A stretch of 64,000 nucleotides of DNA from Viridothelium virens (taxonomy: Eukaryota; Ascomycota; Dothideomycetes; Trypetheliales; Trypetheliaceae), in NCBI GenBank assembly GCA_010094025.1, contig ML991822.1, positions 62,001 to 126,000 on the forward strand, read 5' to 3'. Every line of letters begins with the position of its first letter. Within the stretch, counting starts at the first letter, position 1. The notes under the pieces are model-generated. The model searched no databases and was not told the DNA's origin. It was given only the letters and a program-made list of their open reading frames with translations. This document shows, in pieces, positions 44,942 to 57,552 of the stretch. Position numbers and translations under genes: made by a program.

Positions 44942-47900
44942 TCAATCCTCCCTGAACATCCCAAGCAAATCCTCCCGCCCTAATGCTGCCGCAACATCTA
45001 GCGCCGTCCTACCCTCCTTATCCTCTATATCAACATCCACACCCTTGTGAATCAGCCACCCCCACCTCTTCACCCGCGTCCCTCTCTGAACCCTATCCAC
45101 TGCATGGCCACCAACGTCTCTACCTTGAGCAATAACGTGCAGGGGCCCCTCTCCTCTCCCATTCACTACTGCCCAGTCGACACCCCGCTTATCAAACCAC
45201 CCCAACAATTTCTCCTCCCTTGCCGCCCCCTCTCTCCGCTCGCACTCAGCTTTTCCCCAGGAATCCAGTTCCTCTCCATCGGTTCTCCTCATTTTCTCAG
45301 ATTCCACCTCCGCGCTCGCAATTCCCCATCGCCAAAATCTGAAGATCGGCGTTTCGCCTGCCTTATTGAGAGCGTTAATCTCCGCGCCAGAGACTTTCTG
45401 CACCTACCACCCATTAACTCCCGATCTTAATCCTTCAGAAAGCATCTCGCAACTTACTTTATCGATCTTATCAAACACTGCGCGGGCAGGACCGTAGATA
45501 CCGGCATCAAGGCCTATCCTCCACTCCAATTTCGCAAACACAAGATGTAGCGGTGTGTTGCCCTCATTATCAGCAGCCTTGACATCAGCACCTGCATCAA
45601 GGAGCCTCAGCGCAATGTCAGCCTGCCCCACTTCAAGCGCGGCATGCAGTGGGGTTCTCCCTTTCTCATCGGTCAAATTGATCAGGCTAGGTCCGGTGGC
45701 GATGACGAAGTCGAGGTCTTCATAGGTGCGACGGCTGTTAAAGGGTGAAGGATAGCTTTCTCCCCTACTCAGAAAATGCAGGATGTTTTTACCTTCATTA
45801 CTGCGAGCGTTGATCTTCGCTCCCTTGTCAAGGAGATTTTTGATAGTCGAAAGCGATTGAGACTCACTCCAGCCAAAGCGCCTCGCCGCCGCAAGCAGCA
45901 GCAGCGTCATTCCGTCGGAATCTCTCGTTTCGAGATCGAGGTTGGGACGCTCGAGGAGGGTGTTCAAATAGGGATTGAGACCGCCGAGACAGTTGCCACC
46001 CCTTTTTCGGTTCTGCAGCGTGCGGTGGAGCACGGTTGTTGTGGCGTAGCGAGCGAAAGGGTCTGCGCCAAAGGAGAGAAGGAGGTCAAATATCCCTCTG
46101 AAGATAGCGGGGTCTTCGTAGTCGAGATCTTCACCTATAGCGATATAATCTAGGAGGTAGATTTCGTCTGCGTCGCCGGGATCGTGTCTTGCCATTTGGA
46201 AGGAGTTCTCGCCGGTTTGGATTTGGGGGATTTCCTCGCCAACTTTACGCATGTTAGGGTCTGCACCATTCTCAAGCATCGTACGTAGAAAGTCGATGTC
46301 CTTTTTACGAATTGCTGCACGCATCGTTGGCTGAGTGATCTCGGCCCCGTGTCTGATAAGAAGCTTGAATACATCTCTATGGTTGATCGCTCGAGATAGG
46401 TAAGAAGACCCTTGCCAACGGTAGCCACCGTTGGGGTTGGCACCGAGATCAAGTAGAGTTTGGATAGTCCTTTTGTTGAAGTGTGGACCGTCGATAGATG
46501 ATAAGGCGATGCCTAACGGAGTGACTCCGTCGGAATCCTTAGCTTCTAGATCAGCACCATGCTTGACAAGAAACGGTATAGCTTGCGCAGTATGCCACCA
46601 ATGGGTGGAACCAGCTAGCTGATGCAGCGCAGTTGGTCCATTTGGTATAACGGCGTCTTTATAGGTACGGCCGACCATGCGAGCGTCGACATCTACTTTC
46701 TTTTCCTCTACTAGAAGTCGAAGCACGTCCATGTTCGGTGCTTCTCTCCGACAAGCAGATATTATCAGAGGATTCACATGTCGTATGTCTGAATAGCCGT
46801 CGTACCTGATAAGCTTGCGATCTCGCTCCTCACGCCATTCTGTCCTATCGATGTTGGCTTCAGTTACTGCGGTAGCCACAAGGCTCGTGAATCCGCACAA
46901 GATCAGCTGATGGAGGAGCGTAGAATCAGGGATCCAGTTTGATCCTTGAAGACAATCCGTCATAGGGATTCTCACCCGGACTGCTTCATAGTGTCTAGAC
47001 CTCATCAAGTCGTACATAACATCGCTTTCCCTGAATGAGAACGAATGTCGATCTTCTTGTCGTCTATTGCGAGCTTCTTCGATATCATTGTCGCTCTCGG
47101 CTGCAGATATTTTCTGTTCGTAGGTGCGTGACAGACATTCAACAGTGTAGTCAAACTTTCGGTTCACAGCAGACTGAATTGCTTGAGCTATGAAGCTATT
47201 GCTGCAGCATTATCAGTTCATCCACTTGTAAAAGTCGCTACACAGGCTCTGGCGCGAGGGTATTTTCAACTTACGTAGTATCCGGGACTGCCGTACGCGA
47301 AACAAGAAGGTCGATAATGTCCTCAAGCCTCTCCTCTGGAAATGCGACATCTTCCTTATCCTGGCACTTATGTACGACCTTGGTCGGCCTATCTGTATCC
47401 GAGATCATCGCACCCCCAGCATCAGGTATCTTTGGGTCGCGTCTACGGTTATTGAACCAACCGCTGTCAACTTGACGCGACCAATTGGCCTTAAGCTCCT
47501 CCTCGAAATCAGCACAACCATTCCAGGCTGATCCAATATACGACTCGCTATCCGCTAAGATACCAGCATCTAGGAGAAGCTTGACACTCTCCGTTCGGCC
47601 AGATGCGGTAGCATAGTACAACGCCGTTCTGTTCAGAATGTCTCTTGCATTGAGAATGCCTTCGACCTCCTTTGGTGCAAGCCTTGATTCAATCTGTTCG
47701 AGCAGTATGCCGATGATATTCGCTTGCCGGGATCGTGCAGCAAGATGAAAAGGAGTGAGCCCCTCGACTGTCGCTTGCGACGGGTTTGCGCCAGCTTCAA
47801 GGAGCTTGACGACTAGGTATTCGGAGAATGTGGACGCGATGTGCAAAGCAGTGACTCCATTGCTATCTTGCGGATCGACATCCTTTTGAAGCGAGAGGAG

Positions 47901-50900
47901 ATAAGGAAAGATGCAGGGGCCGTCGAAGTTCGAGGGTCTTCCATTACTCTGATGACCACCACAAGGCTCGAACGAACCTGGTCTGAAGCTGCTTATGACA
48001 TGAAGCGGAGTCCGTCTCAAGTTATTGAACTGGAGTATATCGACGCCTAATTCCACCATTTTATCAATCACACCTGACGAGCGGTGATTTTTGGCAATCA
48101 CCGGGGCGATTTCGTGAAACAGTGTGTTGCCATTGGCATCGACTGCCTGCGGACCGACGCCATGCTTGATCAGGAAATCCAGGAGCTCAGCATTAACAAT
48201 TGGAGGACGACTAACTGCGGCGTGTAACAGGGTGCGACCATTAGCGTCAACCGTGTCGACCTGAGCGCCATTTTCGATTAACTTGCTAATCTTGTCTATG
48301 AGCTGACCGGTGTCTATGTACCCACGATACTGAGTGAATTGAAACAGCGGCGTCTGACCATGATCATCCTTAATGTTTGGATCGGCTCCAGCTTTCACCA
48401 AGAATTCGAAGTATGCCAATTGGATTTTTCCATTGTCATCGCCGGAGAAATCTCGACGGCCAGATCCAGGACCGATCATGTGTAATGGTGTCTTGCCATG
48501 GCGGTTCTGCAAATTGATGTTCGCACCAGCGGAGCGAAGCTTGTCAAGCAGAGGTAAAGCGAGGTCTCTCTGATCATTTCCCTTCAAGCCAACAGCAAGA
48601 TGCAAGGCCGAATTGCCGTGATTATCAACAGCATTAACGTCCGCGCCGTGATCGATCAGTCGAATGGCTTTCTGCACACGCAAGTCGTCGTCGGCGTATG
48701 CATCTACCAGAGCATGCAGGAGAGCGGTGCGATTCGTGCCTCTTGCAGGTACGTCTACCTTTGCTATCGGGAGGATGATACCCAGTATCTCATCTTCGAA
48801 GCTCAGATGTAGGAGGGTCTCCCCTTTGGAGTTGACCGCGTTCGGATCTGCACCACCTTCGAGTAGAGCGCATGCTGAAACAGCATTCCTTGCGAGGTGA
48901 AGGGGAGTGTTTCCGTCCTTGTTGGCCTGGGATGGATTCGCGCCGTGCTCAAAAAGGCGCGTGAAGCATCTCCTAAGTTCCTCTTCGTCTAATCCAAATG
49001 CAGGATAGCTGTCTGGTGGACGGAGGTTTGTGCGGGCCAATGCATGGAGTACATGTTCTCCTCCCTTATTCCCTTCGTGCTCAGCTTCAGTGCAGTCTAT
49101 TGCGCCTGTATGCATTCCGCCCAATAACGCGTCATCGAAAGGCGTAACGAACGGGTAGCCTTCGTACTCATCTCGTCCACTTGAGTCGCGATAAAGAATA
49201 TTAGGATTTGCTCCAGCATCAAGCAACAGGTCGATGATTTGCGCGTCAGGGTTTCGACAGGCCTTGTACAGCGGCGAGGAGTCCTCGCATTTGGAATTGA
49301 CATCTATTCTCGGATCTCGGAGCAGTTTCTCGATCACTTGCTTATTCTTGCCATGGACTGCATTATGAAACGCTCTTTGTAACTGCTCGGGGGTTTTTAG
49401 ATGGTTGTAGAAGATCATTGCCAGCTCAAGATCTCCAGATTGAAAAGCACGATCGCCAGGTGTCCACTTCTGTTCTCTCCCGCGTCGCTTTCGAAGGAAG
49501 TAATCGCTCACTTGGCTGGAGTATGGATCAGCACCAGCTTCCAGCAAGACGGCGGCAACGCTGAGGTGATTGTGCTCAACTGCAAGGTGAAGAGGAGTTC
49601 GACCTCGATCATTGCAAACTTTGAAGTCCGCTTCATAGCCGAGTAACAATTTCACAATAGAAGCCCTGCCCTTTCTTACTGCAAAAAGCAGGCAAGTCTT
49701 GAGGACTTGGTCATCTGCTGTTTTTATTGTCTCGTCCTGGAGGATCAAATGTTTCGCAAACTCCTGTAAGTCGAATGCAATGGCGAAATGCAGCGACGAG
49801 GACGGCTCGTCCATTCGCAAATTTGCAAGAGCCTCCAGTCGATCAAGATCCTGGTTCAAGAGCAGCTCATGAAGCTTCTGATTGATTGTGCTCTGGTCAT
49901 GACCAGCGGCAATTGCTCTCTGTACATGGGTAGGCCAGTTGGCGCCAGCGTATTGGGCGAAGGGAGGCATCACCTGTTTACGGCGAAGACGAGCCGGCCG
50001 GACATAATTAATATCTCCTCGACCTCTGCGCCTTCCTTCGAGCTTCACTTGGTCTAGACAGCCATTTGAAAGGTACGCAAAACAAAGAGTGGCCAAGCGT
50101 TCATTAGTAGCGCCCGATTCAAAAGTCGGGAATGGTCGAACGTCTGAGCTCACGGCAGCGTCGGTGAGATATTCGGTCAGTGAATGATGCACGACTCGAA
50201 CGGTCTCGTCGGGCAATACTTCCAGCAAAGGTCCACAGATTGAGAGAACCAGATCTTTCGTCGCTTTCAGATCAGTGCGGATATCTTGTGTTGATCGGAG
50301 AAGCTCCGCGATTTCTAGCAAGCGTAGCGGACGGGTAGCATGGGTCACTAGCTGTAAGACAATTTCTTGAAGGCCTGTGGAGACATCCGTCTTACTTGAA
50401 TGTTCATTCAGTAAAGTTGTATACATGACCGACAAATTTGCGGGCATTTGATCTAGATGTTTTTGTACATCTGTTTCGGCACTTGGAAGAGTGTCAAGAG
50501 CTAGCTTCGCATACAGGAAAAGACCGTCCGCCTTCTTGAGAATGGATTGTCGGATGAGCTCGTGGTTACCTTTCGATACTAACGAGGCGTCAAGTCGATG
50601 CTGTACATACCGGGAAATATCTTTTTCGACGTGCTTCTTGTCGAGACGAACATCCAGTATTTTCACTACCTTGAGTTTCTGTTCTACCGTAACGATGGGT
50701 CGACTAGTCAAAACGAGCTTAATCTCTGAAGGCCGCCACTGACCAAGGGCATCAAGCGATTTCAGGAAGGGTTCCAACACGTCTTGATCCATTTCGTCTA
50801 AGGCATCAATGACGCAGTAGACACGTCGGAGGTAGGTCAGAGCTTTCCGCAGATAGCCACGTAGTTGAGCAAGCGAGATATCCTCTATAGATAGTGACGG

Positions 50901-51428
50901 ACCCTTGCAATCCTCTAGGAGTTCTTTGAGCTCCTTCTGTAGTGGTGGACTATACTCCAAAACTTGCGCGAGCCAGTCCCGTAGAAGTCCCTCAGGGCTA
51001 TGGTTTGCCTCGATAGTGTGGCGAAAAAAGAAGTATAGCACTGGGACCTTTTCCTCCGAAAGTTCATGGATGAGGGTACTTGCAAGGACAGACTTTCCAG
51101 ATCCTGGTATACCTCGAACCCATAGAATTCCATGTTCTTCGCCGTCATGCCACTGCTGATAAGAATGCGACTCAAACACCCATGATCCCGTGCCAACAAG
51201 GTGCGATGATAGGTGCTTCTGGTACTCACTACCTTCGTGACCGTATTGCGTCGGAGTCAGCCAGGTACGGAGCTTATTGACCGTCTCCTCAGGCTGTGGG
51301 AGAATGTTATCCGCATTGAAGTCATTGAGATCTTCAGGCTTGATGACTACGAAGTCCTGATCTATGTCTTCCCAGAAGAGGCCGGGGCTCTGGGACGCAC
51401 CAGGACTAGATCCGCTCGAAATTGCCAT
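44942..51428 (-). CDS. NACHT-ankyrin NLR-like receptor, 2117 residues
   Basis: Three exons (51428-47275, 47195-45458, 45403-44942), with introns of 79 and 54 nt using GTAAGT donors. Each junction keeps the frame and joins what look like separate frames into one protein. N-terminus: a helix-rich linker (RTWLTPTQYGHEGSEYQKHL) typical of fungal NACHT proteins. The P-loop GIPGSGKS is at 106-113 and Walker B VYCVIDALDEMD at 203-214. LVLTSRP and the winged-helix-like RPLRLLEIAELL follow. From about residue 545 to the C-terminus there are ankyrin repeats (GRTPLHLAVEHN, GNTPLHLARNA, GKTPLHMIG, GRTALDVAAALG and many more), more than twenty by eye. No N-terminal effector domain such as HET, HeLo or patatin is present ahead of NACHT. 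By family, it is a sensor of nonself or symbiont cues that oligomerises with nucleotide. Trigger and output are unknown. Confidence 0.88.
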
Positions 51429-52476
51429 GATCTATGCGATGAGTATGCATGGACATACAATGAAGCGCCTCAGAAGCTGGCCCTTAACTCATGCAGCTTG
51501 GCTTGAGCATTTCTGAGTTCGATCATCAGTAACTATCATCGACCATTCCTAATCAGCCAAGGTTAATTCAAATGATGAGAGAGCTCGATGAAAGAAGCTT
51601 CTCGGGGTCATTCGGGGAGGTCTGGTATGACATTAGGTAGTTCAAGGGTACACGGTTGACAGCCTGGAGCTGGGCTGTGCGCCGATGCTACAGCGGGGCA
51701 GCCCTCTGCGGCGGGATCGCTGCGTATTGAGGGAGCCATGCCTAGGGAAGCTGCAGAAGAGGAAAGCGATCAATGTGTTTCGATGGTGAGGTGGCCAAGA
51801 ACGTACCACCCAAAGTGCTATTATACGGTAGGTATTAGGACGCGGATCCAACCCTAAAGCGGACGCGGGAGCCTTTCCAGCGTTGTAACCATCTAATCCA
51901 GGCGACAAGCATCCCAATCGTGAGCACTGCGCGGAGAGCAATGCAAGTCCTCGCTCGTACCTAAGCTGCAGAACTTTAGAGTGCTTGCGAACATGACATG
52001 TCTCATTCGCTTTCAGTGTTTTGAAGAGCAGCTGTCGGAGTGCGATACTCTATATACTGCAGCGGCGATTCAGTGTCGAGGGCATATCGTACCAATTCGG
52101 ATTTCTGACGAAGCGCTGCACACCGATACGAAGGTGAAGCAGTCTTTCCAGATGTGCCAAAGATCTGTCAATCGTCTGAGTCGCTCTTCAACCAAACTTC
52201 TGACCTCTCGAAAAATCTTCGGCATCAGAGGCTCGGTACGCCTACGCGTTTGAGGAGTCACCAGGGCCCATCTCTAGACCTCGGGAGATCGTCCCATAGC
52301 AGCGGAAGTCACCTTATGTTACCGTAGATAGGTTTCTCACATTCATCCTCTCTCAAACTTCAACGCACAAGACCCTCAATTACTCCCTACAGAGTCCTCT
52401 GCTGACAGAGAGCTGACGCGTTCGAATTAACTCGCATTCCTCTCCGGATTACGCTCTCCCATACCCATACATCAAG
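51429..52476. other. upstream region of NACHT-ankyrin gene
   Basis: 1 kb between the receptor ATG and the CWC15 pseudogene. Small frames at 51642-51941 (-) and 51981-52253 (+) are unsupported. Confidence 0.4.
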
Positions 52477-53131
52477 ATGACGACTGCCCGAAGACCCATC
52501 TTCGATGCCGCCCGCGACAAAGAGTCCTTATGCGAACCCGCGTAGCACCGACTCCTTCTTCCCACCTAAAAGACCTTCCAACACCGAAAAGCCGGTCAAA
52601 GCATCACTTCAGGAACAAGCGTGCGAGATTTGCGAGCTGAGCACCTCGAGGCTGAGGCGAGATCGTTGGAAGAAGGACGGGGTTGATCAACCCGGTGCTC
52701 CTACTTGTTTGCGTGGGAAGACAGGACAAGAGGGGGGAAAGTTGGTGATTGAAGATAGGAAGGGAGAAGGTGGAGATGGGGAGGGTTTGAAGAGGGGGAG
52801 GAGGAGGAGGAGGATCCATGAGGAAGCAACGGAGCGCTTCGGGATAGTGAGAGTGGAGGGGAGGAAGACGAGGAGTGCTGTTGAGGGAACTGGAGAAGAT
52901 TAAGAAGCAACGAGCGAGGCGAAGACGAAAGAGGAGGACCAGAGAACGAGGGAAGAGGACGAGAACGGGAGGTGTGTATTGTGAGAGGGGATCCGTTGCT
53001 GAATAAGGATGGTGAAGGAGGGAGTTTTGGGGTGAAAAGGACATGGAATGAGAACGTATGCTGATCTGGCATATCAGGTACTGCTTCAGAGCGATTTCCA
53101 TAAGAAGTTTATCAGTCATGATGTGCGATAA
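52477..53131 (+). pseudogene. CWC15 (pseudo): CWC15 spliceosome factor pseudogene
   Basis: The segment reads from end to end like a broken CWC15/Cwf15, a small core protein of the Prp19/NTC spliceosome complex. It opens MTTARRPIFDAARDKESL, very near the invariant MTTA.RPTFDPARGKEAL. In the same frame, across a TAG at 52543 and a TAA, come HRLLLP and RDLRAEHLEAEARSLEEGRG. Other frames carry RRRRRIHEEATER and LLRELEKIKKQRA. Then IVRGDPLLNKDGEGG and FGVKRTWNENV appear at 52978-53058, and LLQSDFHKKFISHDVR with a stop at 53129-53131, matching the CWC15 C-terminus LLRSDFHKKFMSKYVR. Several stops, frame changes and a shortened segment before the C-terminus show it is not functional. I see no clear introns, so a retrocopy is possible. 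A working copy must lie elsewhere in the genome. Confidence 0.8.
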
Positions 53132-53311
53132 GCTGATATGCGCGCCGGCAAGACGGTCTTTGTCTTAGCATGGAGTCGTCGGGCAACCAAGGTACTCATG
53201 AGAGGCATTATTATACATATTTTAGGAACCATCCAGAGAGAACCACCACGTCAGATCGAGACATCGCGGACCACACGTGCTTCAGACCATTAACAACCGC
53301 CTCTATCCGTC

Positions 53312-53867
53312 TCACGCATTGGCTTCAAGGCTTCCGACACCCTCCTGTCCAAAACCTCTTGCTTCACGCTTCTCACGGCCTTTCTCGGCCAACTTGTCCT
53401 GATGCAAAATCTTTCCAGTCTTCTCCATCAGCGTACCACTGAAAGAGTCTACGTGATTTTGATCAGCGCAGTGAGTGCCAGTCATTGATACAATTGATCA
53501 TACCACTCTTCCCCTCGCCAATAGTGCTAGTCTTATTTCCTGAACCAGCTCCGCCTGTTGTCCCGCTCCCGTAGCTGTTCCCTCCTGAATACGCCGCTGT
53601 CAATTCCGAAGTTCCAAAGCGGGTCGATTTGATCTCGCCGAGATTGTCACTGGGAGTTCGACTTTTGCTTCCGAATCCGACACCGGAAGAGGTACCACTT
53701 CCATGGTCAGTGCCACCAGAGTGGGAGTCAGTATTTTCATGGGTGTCAAGCCGTGTATCGCTGTTATTGTAGTCATTCGAGGATCCATTACTCTTGTTCT
53801 CAGACCCATTTCCATGGGTTGAGTCGGAAGAGTCGGTAGAAGACTGAGACTTAAATAGATTCATCAT
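53312..53867 (-). CDS. small Ser/Gly-rich stress-type protein
   Basis: Exons 53867-53504 and 53448-53312 total 166 residues, with a 55 nt intron (GTATGA to CACGTAG). The start is the ATG of MMNLFKSQ, preceded by a CA/A-rich leader. Residues 5-120 are low-complexity Ser/Gly/Asn/Thr with the unit YGSGTTGGAGSGNKT, as in fungal stress proteins of the DDR48-like type. Exon 2 adds a short helical tail (LMEKTGKILHQDKLAEKG, then REKREARGFG) that resembles the C-terminal helix of CsbD-like and related small fungal stress proteins. The protein is very hydrophilic and likely disordered. The frame stays open upstream of the ATG, so a longer N-terminus cannot be excluded. Confidence 0.6.
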
Positions 53868-55653
53868 GATTGGCGATTTTCTTTCTTGTATTGTGTTGAA
53901 GTGTTGAGATAAGAGAGGTAAAGAGTTGCGAGATTGAAGGGTACCTACTTCATCCTCTTCAGCCTCTACGCCATCTGCGCGATCGCGATCTGAATTCAGG
54001 CGCACGCGTTTGGCTCGATGGCCATCCTGTCTTGGAGTTGCTGGCGAATCAGCACTCGCATCGCCATCTTCCGAAGCTATTCCCAGAGGAGCGGATACGC
54101 CCGCATTGTTGGATTCCTGGGGTGCCTGGGATCGGTATCAGCGCAATAAGAGGTAAGGCTATGTCGATCATGCCAAGGATCTGGAAACGCCATTATGCCG
54201 AAGCGGTCCAAGTCGCCTATAGAATTTGAAGTATAGGAAGTCGCTGGACGAAACTTGTCCTCGGTGTTTGTCTTTGGAAAAATGAAGACGAGGAGCCTAC
54301 GTCGTGGGTTTTGCGAGTCATGATGTTTGAAGCATCATCATCTTCATGCTTCTTTGACTTGTCAGCGTCGCGATCCTTGCGCGTCAAGATATTAGATGAA
54401 TCATCTTCTACGTCCTTCTTCGACCGGTCAGATTGTCTCTGGATACCTCGACGCGTGTACCAACGTTTGAAGAAACTTCATAAGCTGGTGCAATCATATC
54501 CGTTCCAGGCATTGTGGAAATTGCGCAATGTAAGCAATAGGGAATTTGAAATAGGAAATTGCGACAGGCTTTTCAACCATTTTTTATTTTTAAAAAGACT
54601 TTGCCGGCGGAAGGCTCTCCGGATCCCCAGACGCGGCGAGCGCAGTTTCATCAACACCACGTCAGAGAAGAGTAGTGCATTCTGTTTCCTCTCGGATGTC
54701 AAGCTGTGTCTTTCAATTTTATCTCTAAATTCTCGGATACCTTCAATACCCGGCTTTGCCAACCTTTTGGATGAGCCAGTCGTAGAGCTACGATAAAGCT
54801 TCGATTAGGTTAGATACGAGGAGCTCTGCTGGGGGTATGAGCTTGGCCTCTGAAATCGCCGATGGTCCAATCAGGCAAACGCATCCTCGTCCCGGGAAGG
54901 ATCAGGTTCAAGCCTTACTTCCATTCCGTCGGATTGCTGCTTTTAGGGGTTTCTCGCGCCTCTTGAGTATCATCAGTAAATATTCCAATCATGCTTTAAC
55001 AAATTGGAGGAGCGAGGATGCGAACAGACTTTTGGATCTGGCAACCCGGGTTATCAGACATGGTAGGGTCATGTTCTAGTCCGAAGTTGGCTTAGCGAAC
55101 TAAACCAGACATGCACCGAACCGATACCCGAGGCACTCACCACTGAGAAGGTCCTTGACTCTCAACAACATTGCTGCTCTTGCTCTCCTATACAACAGAG
55201 CCCATTGATCGAAAGCACAATGGCGGCTTGCCGCAATGACAGATAGGATTACGTTTGAGTTGCAGAGACAAGTGCGATGTTGGTCTTTCAACCAACGAAT
55301 CGCATTGTTTCTATGATAGATTCCTCAATACATGGCCACATTTGTGACACCGCGAACATGCGACATCCATCGTGTCTCACCGACTTGCGACGAACCACCG
55401 CTCTTTGGAGTTTTCAATCTTCTAAATGGCTTGAAGAATACCTAGCTAGTAGCGGCTTAGTAGCCCTCTCACTGGGTGGCTGGCAATGACGCTTTAGCCT
55501 TTTCTTACCATTACAAATCAACATTTCCTTCATTTCCTGTGCCTCACAAATGTATCAACACTTCATCTCGAGTATTTTCACGATCATCACAAACTTGCTC
55601 GCACTTTCAATAATCTTGCCTATTCTGTAAAAGAATCCTACTTCCACGCTCAT
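53868..55653. other. spacer with minus-strand coding-like traces
   Basis: On the minus strand, stretches near 53945-54125 (SEDGDASADSPATPRQDGHR) and 54290-54450 read like charged nuclear-protein sequence. The second stretch contains a repeat of SKKDVEDDSSNILTRK and SKKHEDDDASNIMTRK. No start, splice pattern or stop could be fixed, so it may be a decayed or mis-modelled gene. The remainder is spacer. Confidence 0.3.
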
Positions 55654-57490
55654 ATGTCTGACTCTGAAAGCTCCAGCGAGATTGTCGCTCATAAGCGGAA
55701 GAGAACCTCACGAGTATGCCTGTCACTAGGGCTTGCGAATTGCTGCTTATACTAGACATTTCTTAGGCTTGCGACTGTTGTCGAAGGAAGAAAATTCGAT
55801 GTGACCCGACCACCATCCCGTGCGAGAACTGCATTGGTCATGGAACACAATGTGTCTTTACGAGAGTCAATAGACCTAGGAAGACCCCGAGAAAGAAGTG
55901 AGACTGTCTCTCGTCGTTGTTTCCATACATTTTGGTGCTGATTTCAACAAGCGCCGGGCGGCTCGATGATCTAGAGGCTTGCCTGTCACAGATCGAAATC
56001 CTGTTGCGTCAATCCCACCCGGCAGAAGTCAATGGAGGCGGCCGAAACGCTCAGTCTGCTTCTTTCGTCATGAAAAATAGCGATGCGGAAGTGACTAACT
56101 CTTCGTCTCTAAAACGTCCTCATAGGCTTGGCAACCGGACCTTGCCGCCAAGAGCAGACGTCCAGCCGATGATAATCGATTTTTTCGAAGGGTACAACCA
56201 TTCCCTGCCCTTGTTCCAACCAGCTTTATTCATGCAGAGTCTCGAGGAAGAGTATACTCAAGGTCGGCAAGAAAATCCGGCAAGGCGCGCAGTCGTGAGT
56301 ATCGTTCTTGCCTTGTCCATGCGATTGAACCCAAATCACGACATCGCGTTGAAGAATCGTGATCGAGCTTGGAAATGTGCGCAACATGCATTTGATGACA
56401 TACCGACTTTAATGATGAGGCAGACGGACTTGATGACCGTACAAGCGCTACTAGGAATGGCAATCTTCCTACACGGGACACCCAATCCGCGACCGGCTTC
56501 GGTGCTTGTTGCGGCTGCAATCAGGTTAGCATTTGGCCTTGGAATGCAGCGGAGAAGATTCGATTCAAGTCTGTCGCCAGCCGAGACTCAACAACGTCTC
56601 CGAGTATGGTGGGTAGCCTACTGCCTCGACAAAGACTTCAGCCTGCGATTTGAGCAACCTTCGATGATAAACGATGATGACATGGATGTAGAGCTTCCTG
56701 AGCTCGTACCTGAGGACCAAGTGGGCTTGATGATCACCGCGGAAGGACGCCCAGCGATTAACCTTTTCCGTCTCCGCGTCCATCTCGCAGTCATCCAGAG
56801 TAAAGCTTACCTGGACCTGTATTCAGTTCGCGCACTGGAGAAGTCGGAAGAAGAAAGCCTCTGTGCTATGCAAAATTTAGACGACTTGTTGACCGAGTGG
56901 AACGATTGTCTTCCCACGGGATTAGACGCCGACAACTTGGTCACTTCTGTAAACCCGGGGTCTCGAATGCCTCTTATGATGCTGCACCTGTTGTACTTCA
57001 ACTGTCTCACAATAGTTCACCGTGTATCGTTCCAGAACCAATCATGGACGAAATTCATTTTACATGTTGGGTGGGAAGATCTTGGCGATGTGCCACACCG
57101 TCAATGCCTCTCCGCTTTACGATGCCTGGAGGCCGCCCGAGCTTCACTGCGCCTTATGGAGCTCGCACCTCAAGGCGACTATGCTTGCACATGGTACGCT
57201 GAGCCCATATCTTGCCCCGAACATACGGTGTGCTAAATATATGATCTAGGATCCTCCTTTCGTACAGCGTCTCAGCAATCATTATACTTTTCGCTCGAAT
57301 GATTCATGAGCCTACGCATGATTCAGCCCAGACGGACATGGATCTTATTCGACCCCAAATAAGGCTTTTGAACTCGTTTGCAGAAGATCAGCATCTCGAC
57401 GAGCTAAAAAATATGCGAGAACTTTGCAACGAGCTCGCCCGAAGGGCTGATAATGCTTTGAATATGTCTCAGCAGCCGACTGCATCATGA
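55654..57490 (+). CDS. Zn2Cys6 transcription factor
   Basis: Exons 55654-55713, 55767-55897, 55952-57193 and 57250-57490 give 557 residues. The introns are 53, 54 and 56 nt with GT donors and TAG/AAG acceptors. The binuclear zinc cluster uses Cys22, 25, 32, 39, 42 and 49 (spacing C-x2-C-x6-C-x6-C-x2-C-x6-C) and is followed by basic RVNRPRKTPRK and a short coiled linker (LDDLEACLSQIEILL). The fungal-specific middle homology region starts near MIIDFFEGYNHSLPLFQPALF and includes RVWWVAYCLDKDFSLRFEQPS. It binds DNA, usually at CGG half-sites, and acts in the nucleus. It is convergent with the short-chain dehydrogenase gene, whose stop lies 62 bp away. Target genes cannot be inferred. Confidence 0.9.
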
Positions 57491-57552
57491 CCACTGACAG
57501 CAGACTGGTACCAGGATCTTGCCACTAAGTACAGCTACCTGACTCTATGATT

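Noticed and set aside
44942-47167. Independent ankyrin gene
   Set aside because: The GTAAGT donor at 47274 and acceptor at 47196 join it in frame to the NACHT gene.
52604-53119. 171-codon minus-strand Ser/Pro/Leu-rich frame
   Set aside because: Complement of the purine-rich CWC15 pseudogene. Composition alone keeps it open.
54311-54796. 161-codon plus-strand frame
   Set aside because: Composition is unlike protein, and the minus strand of the same region looks more coding-like.
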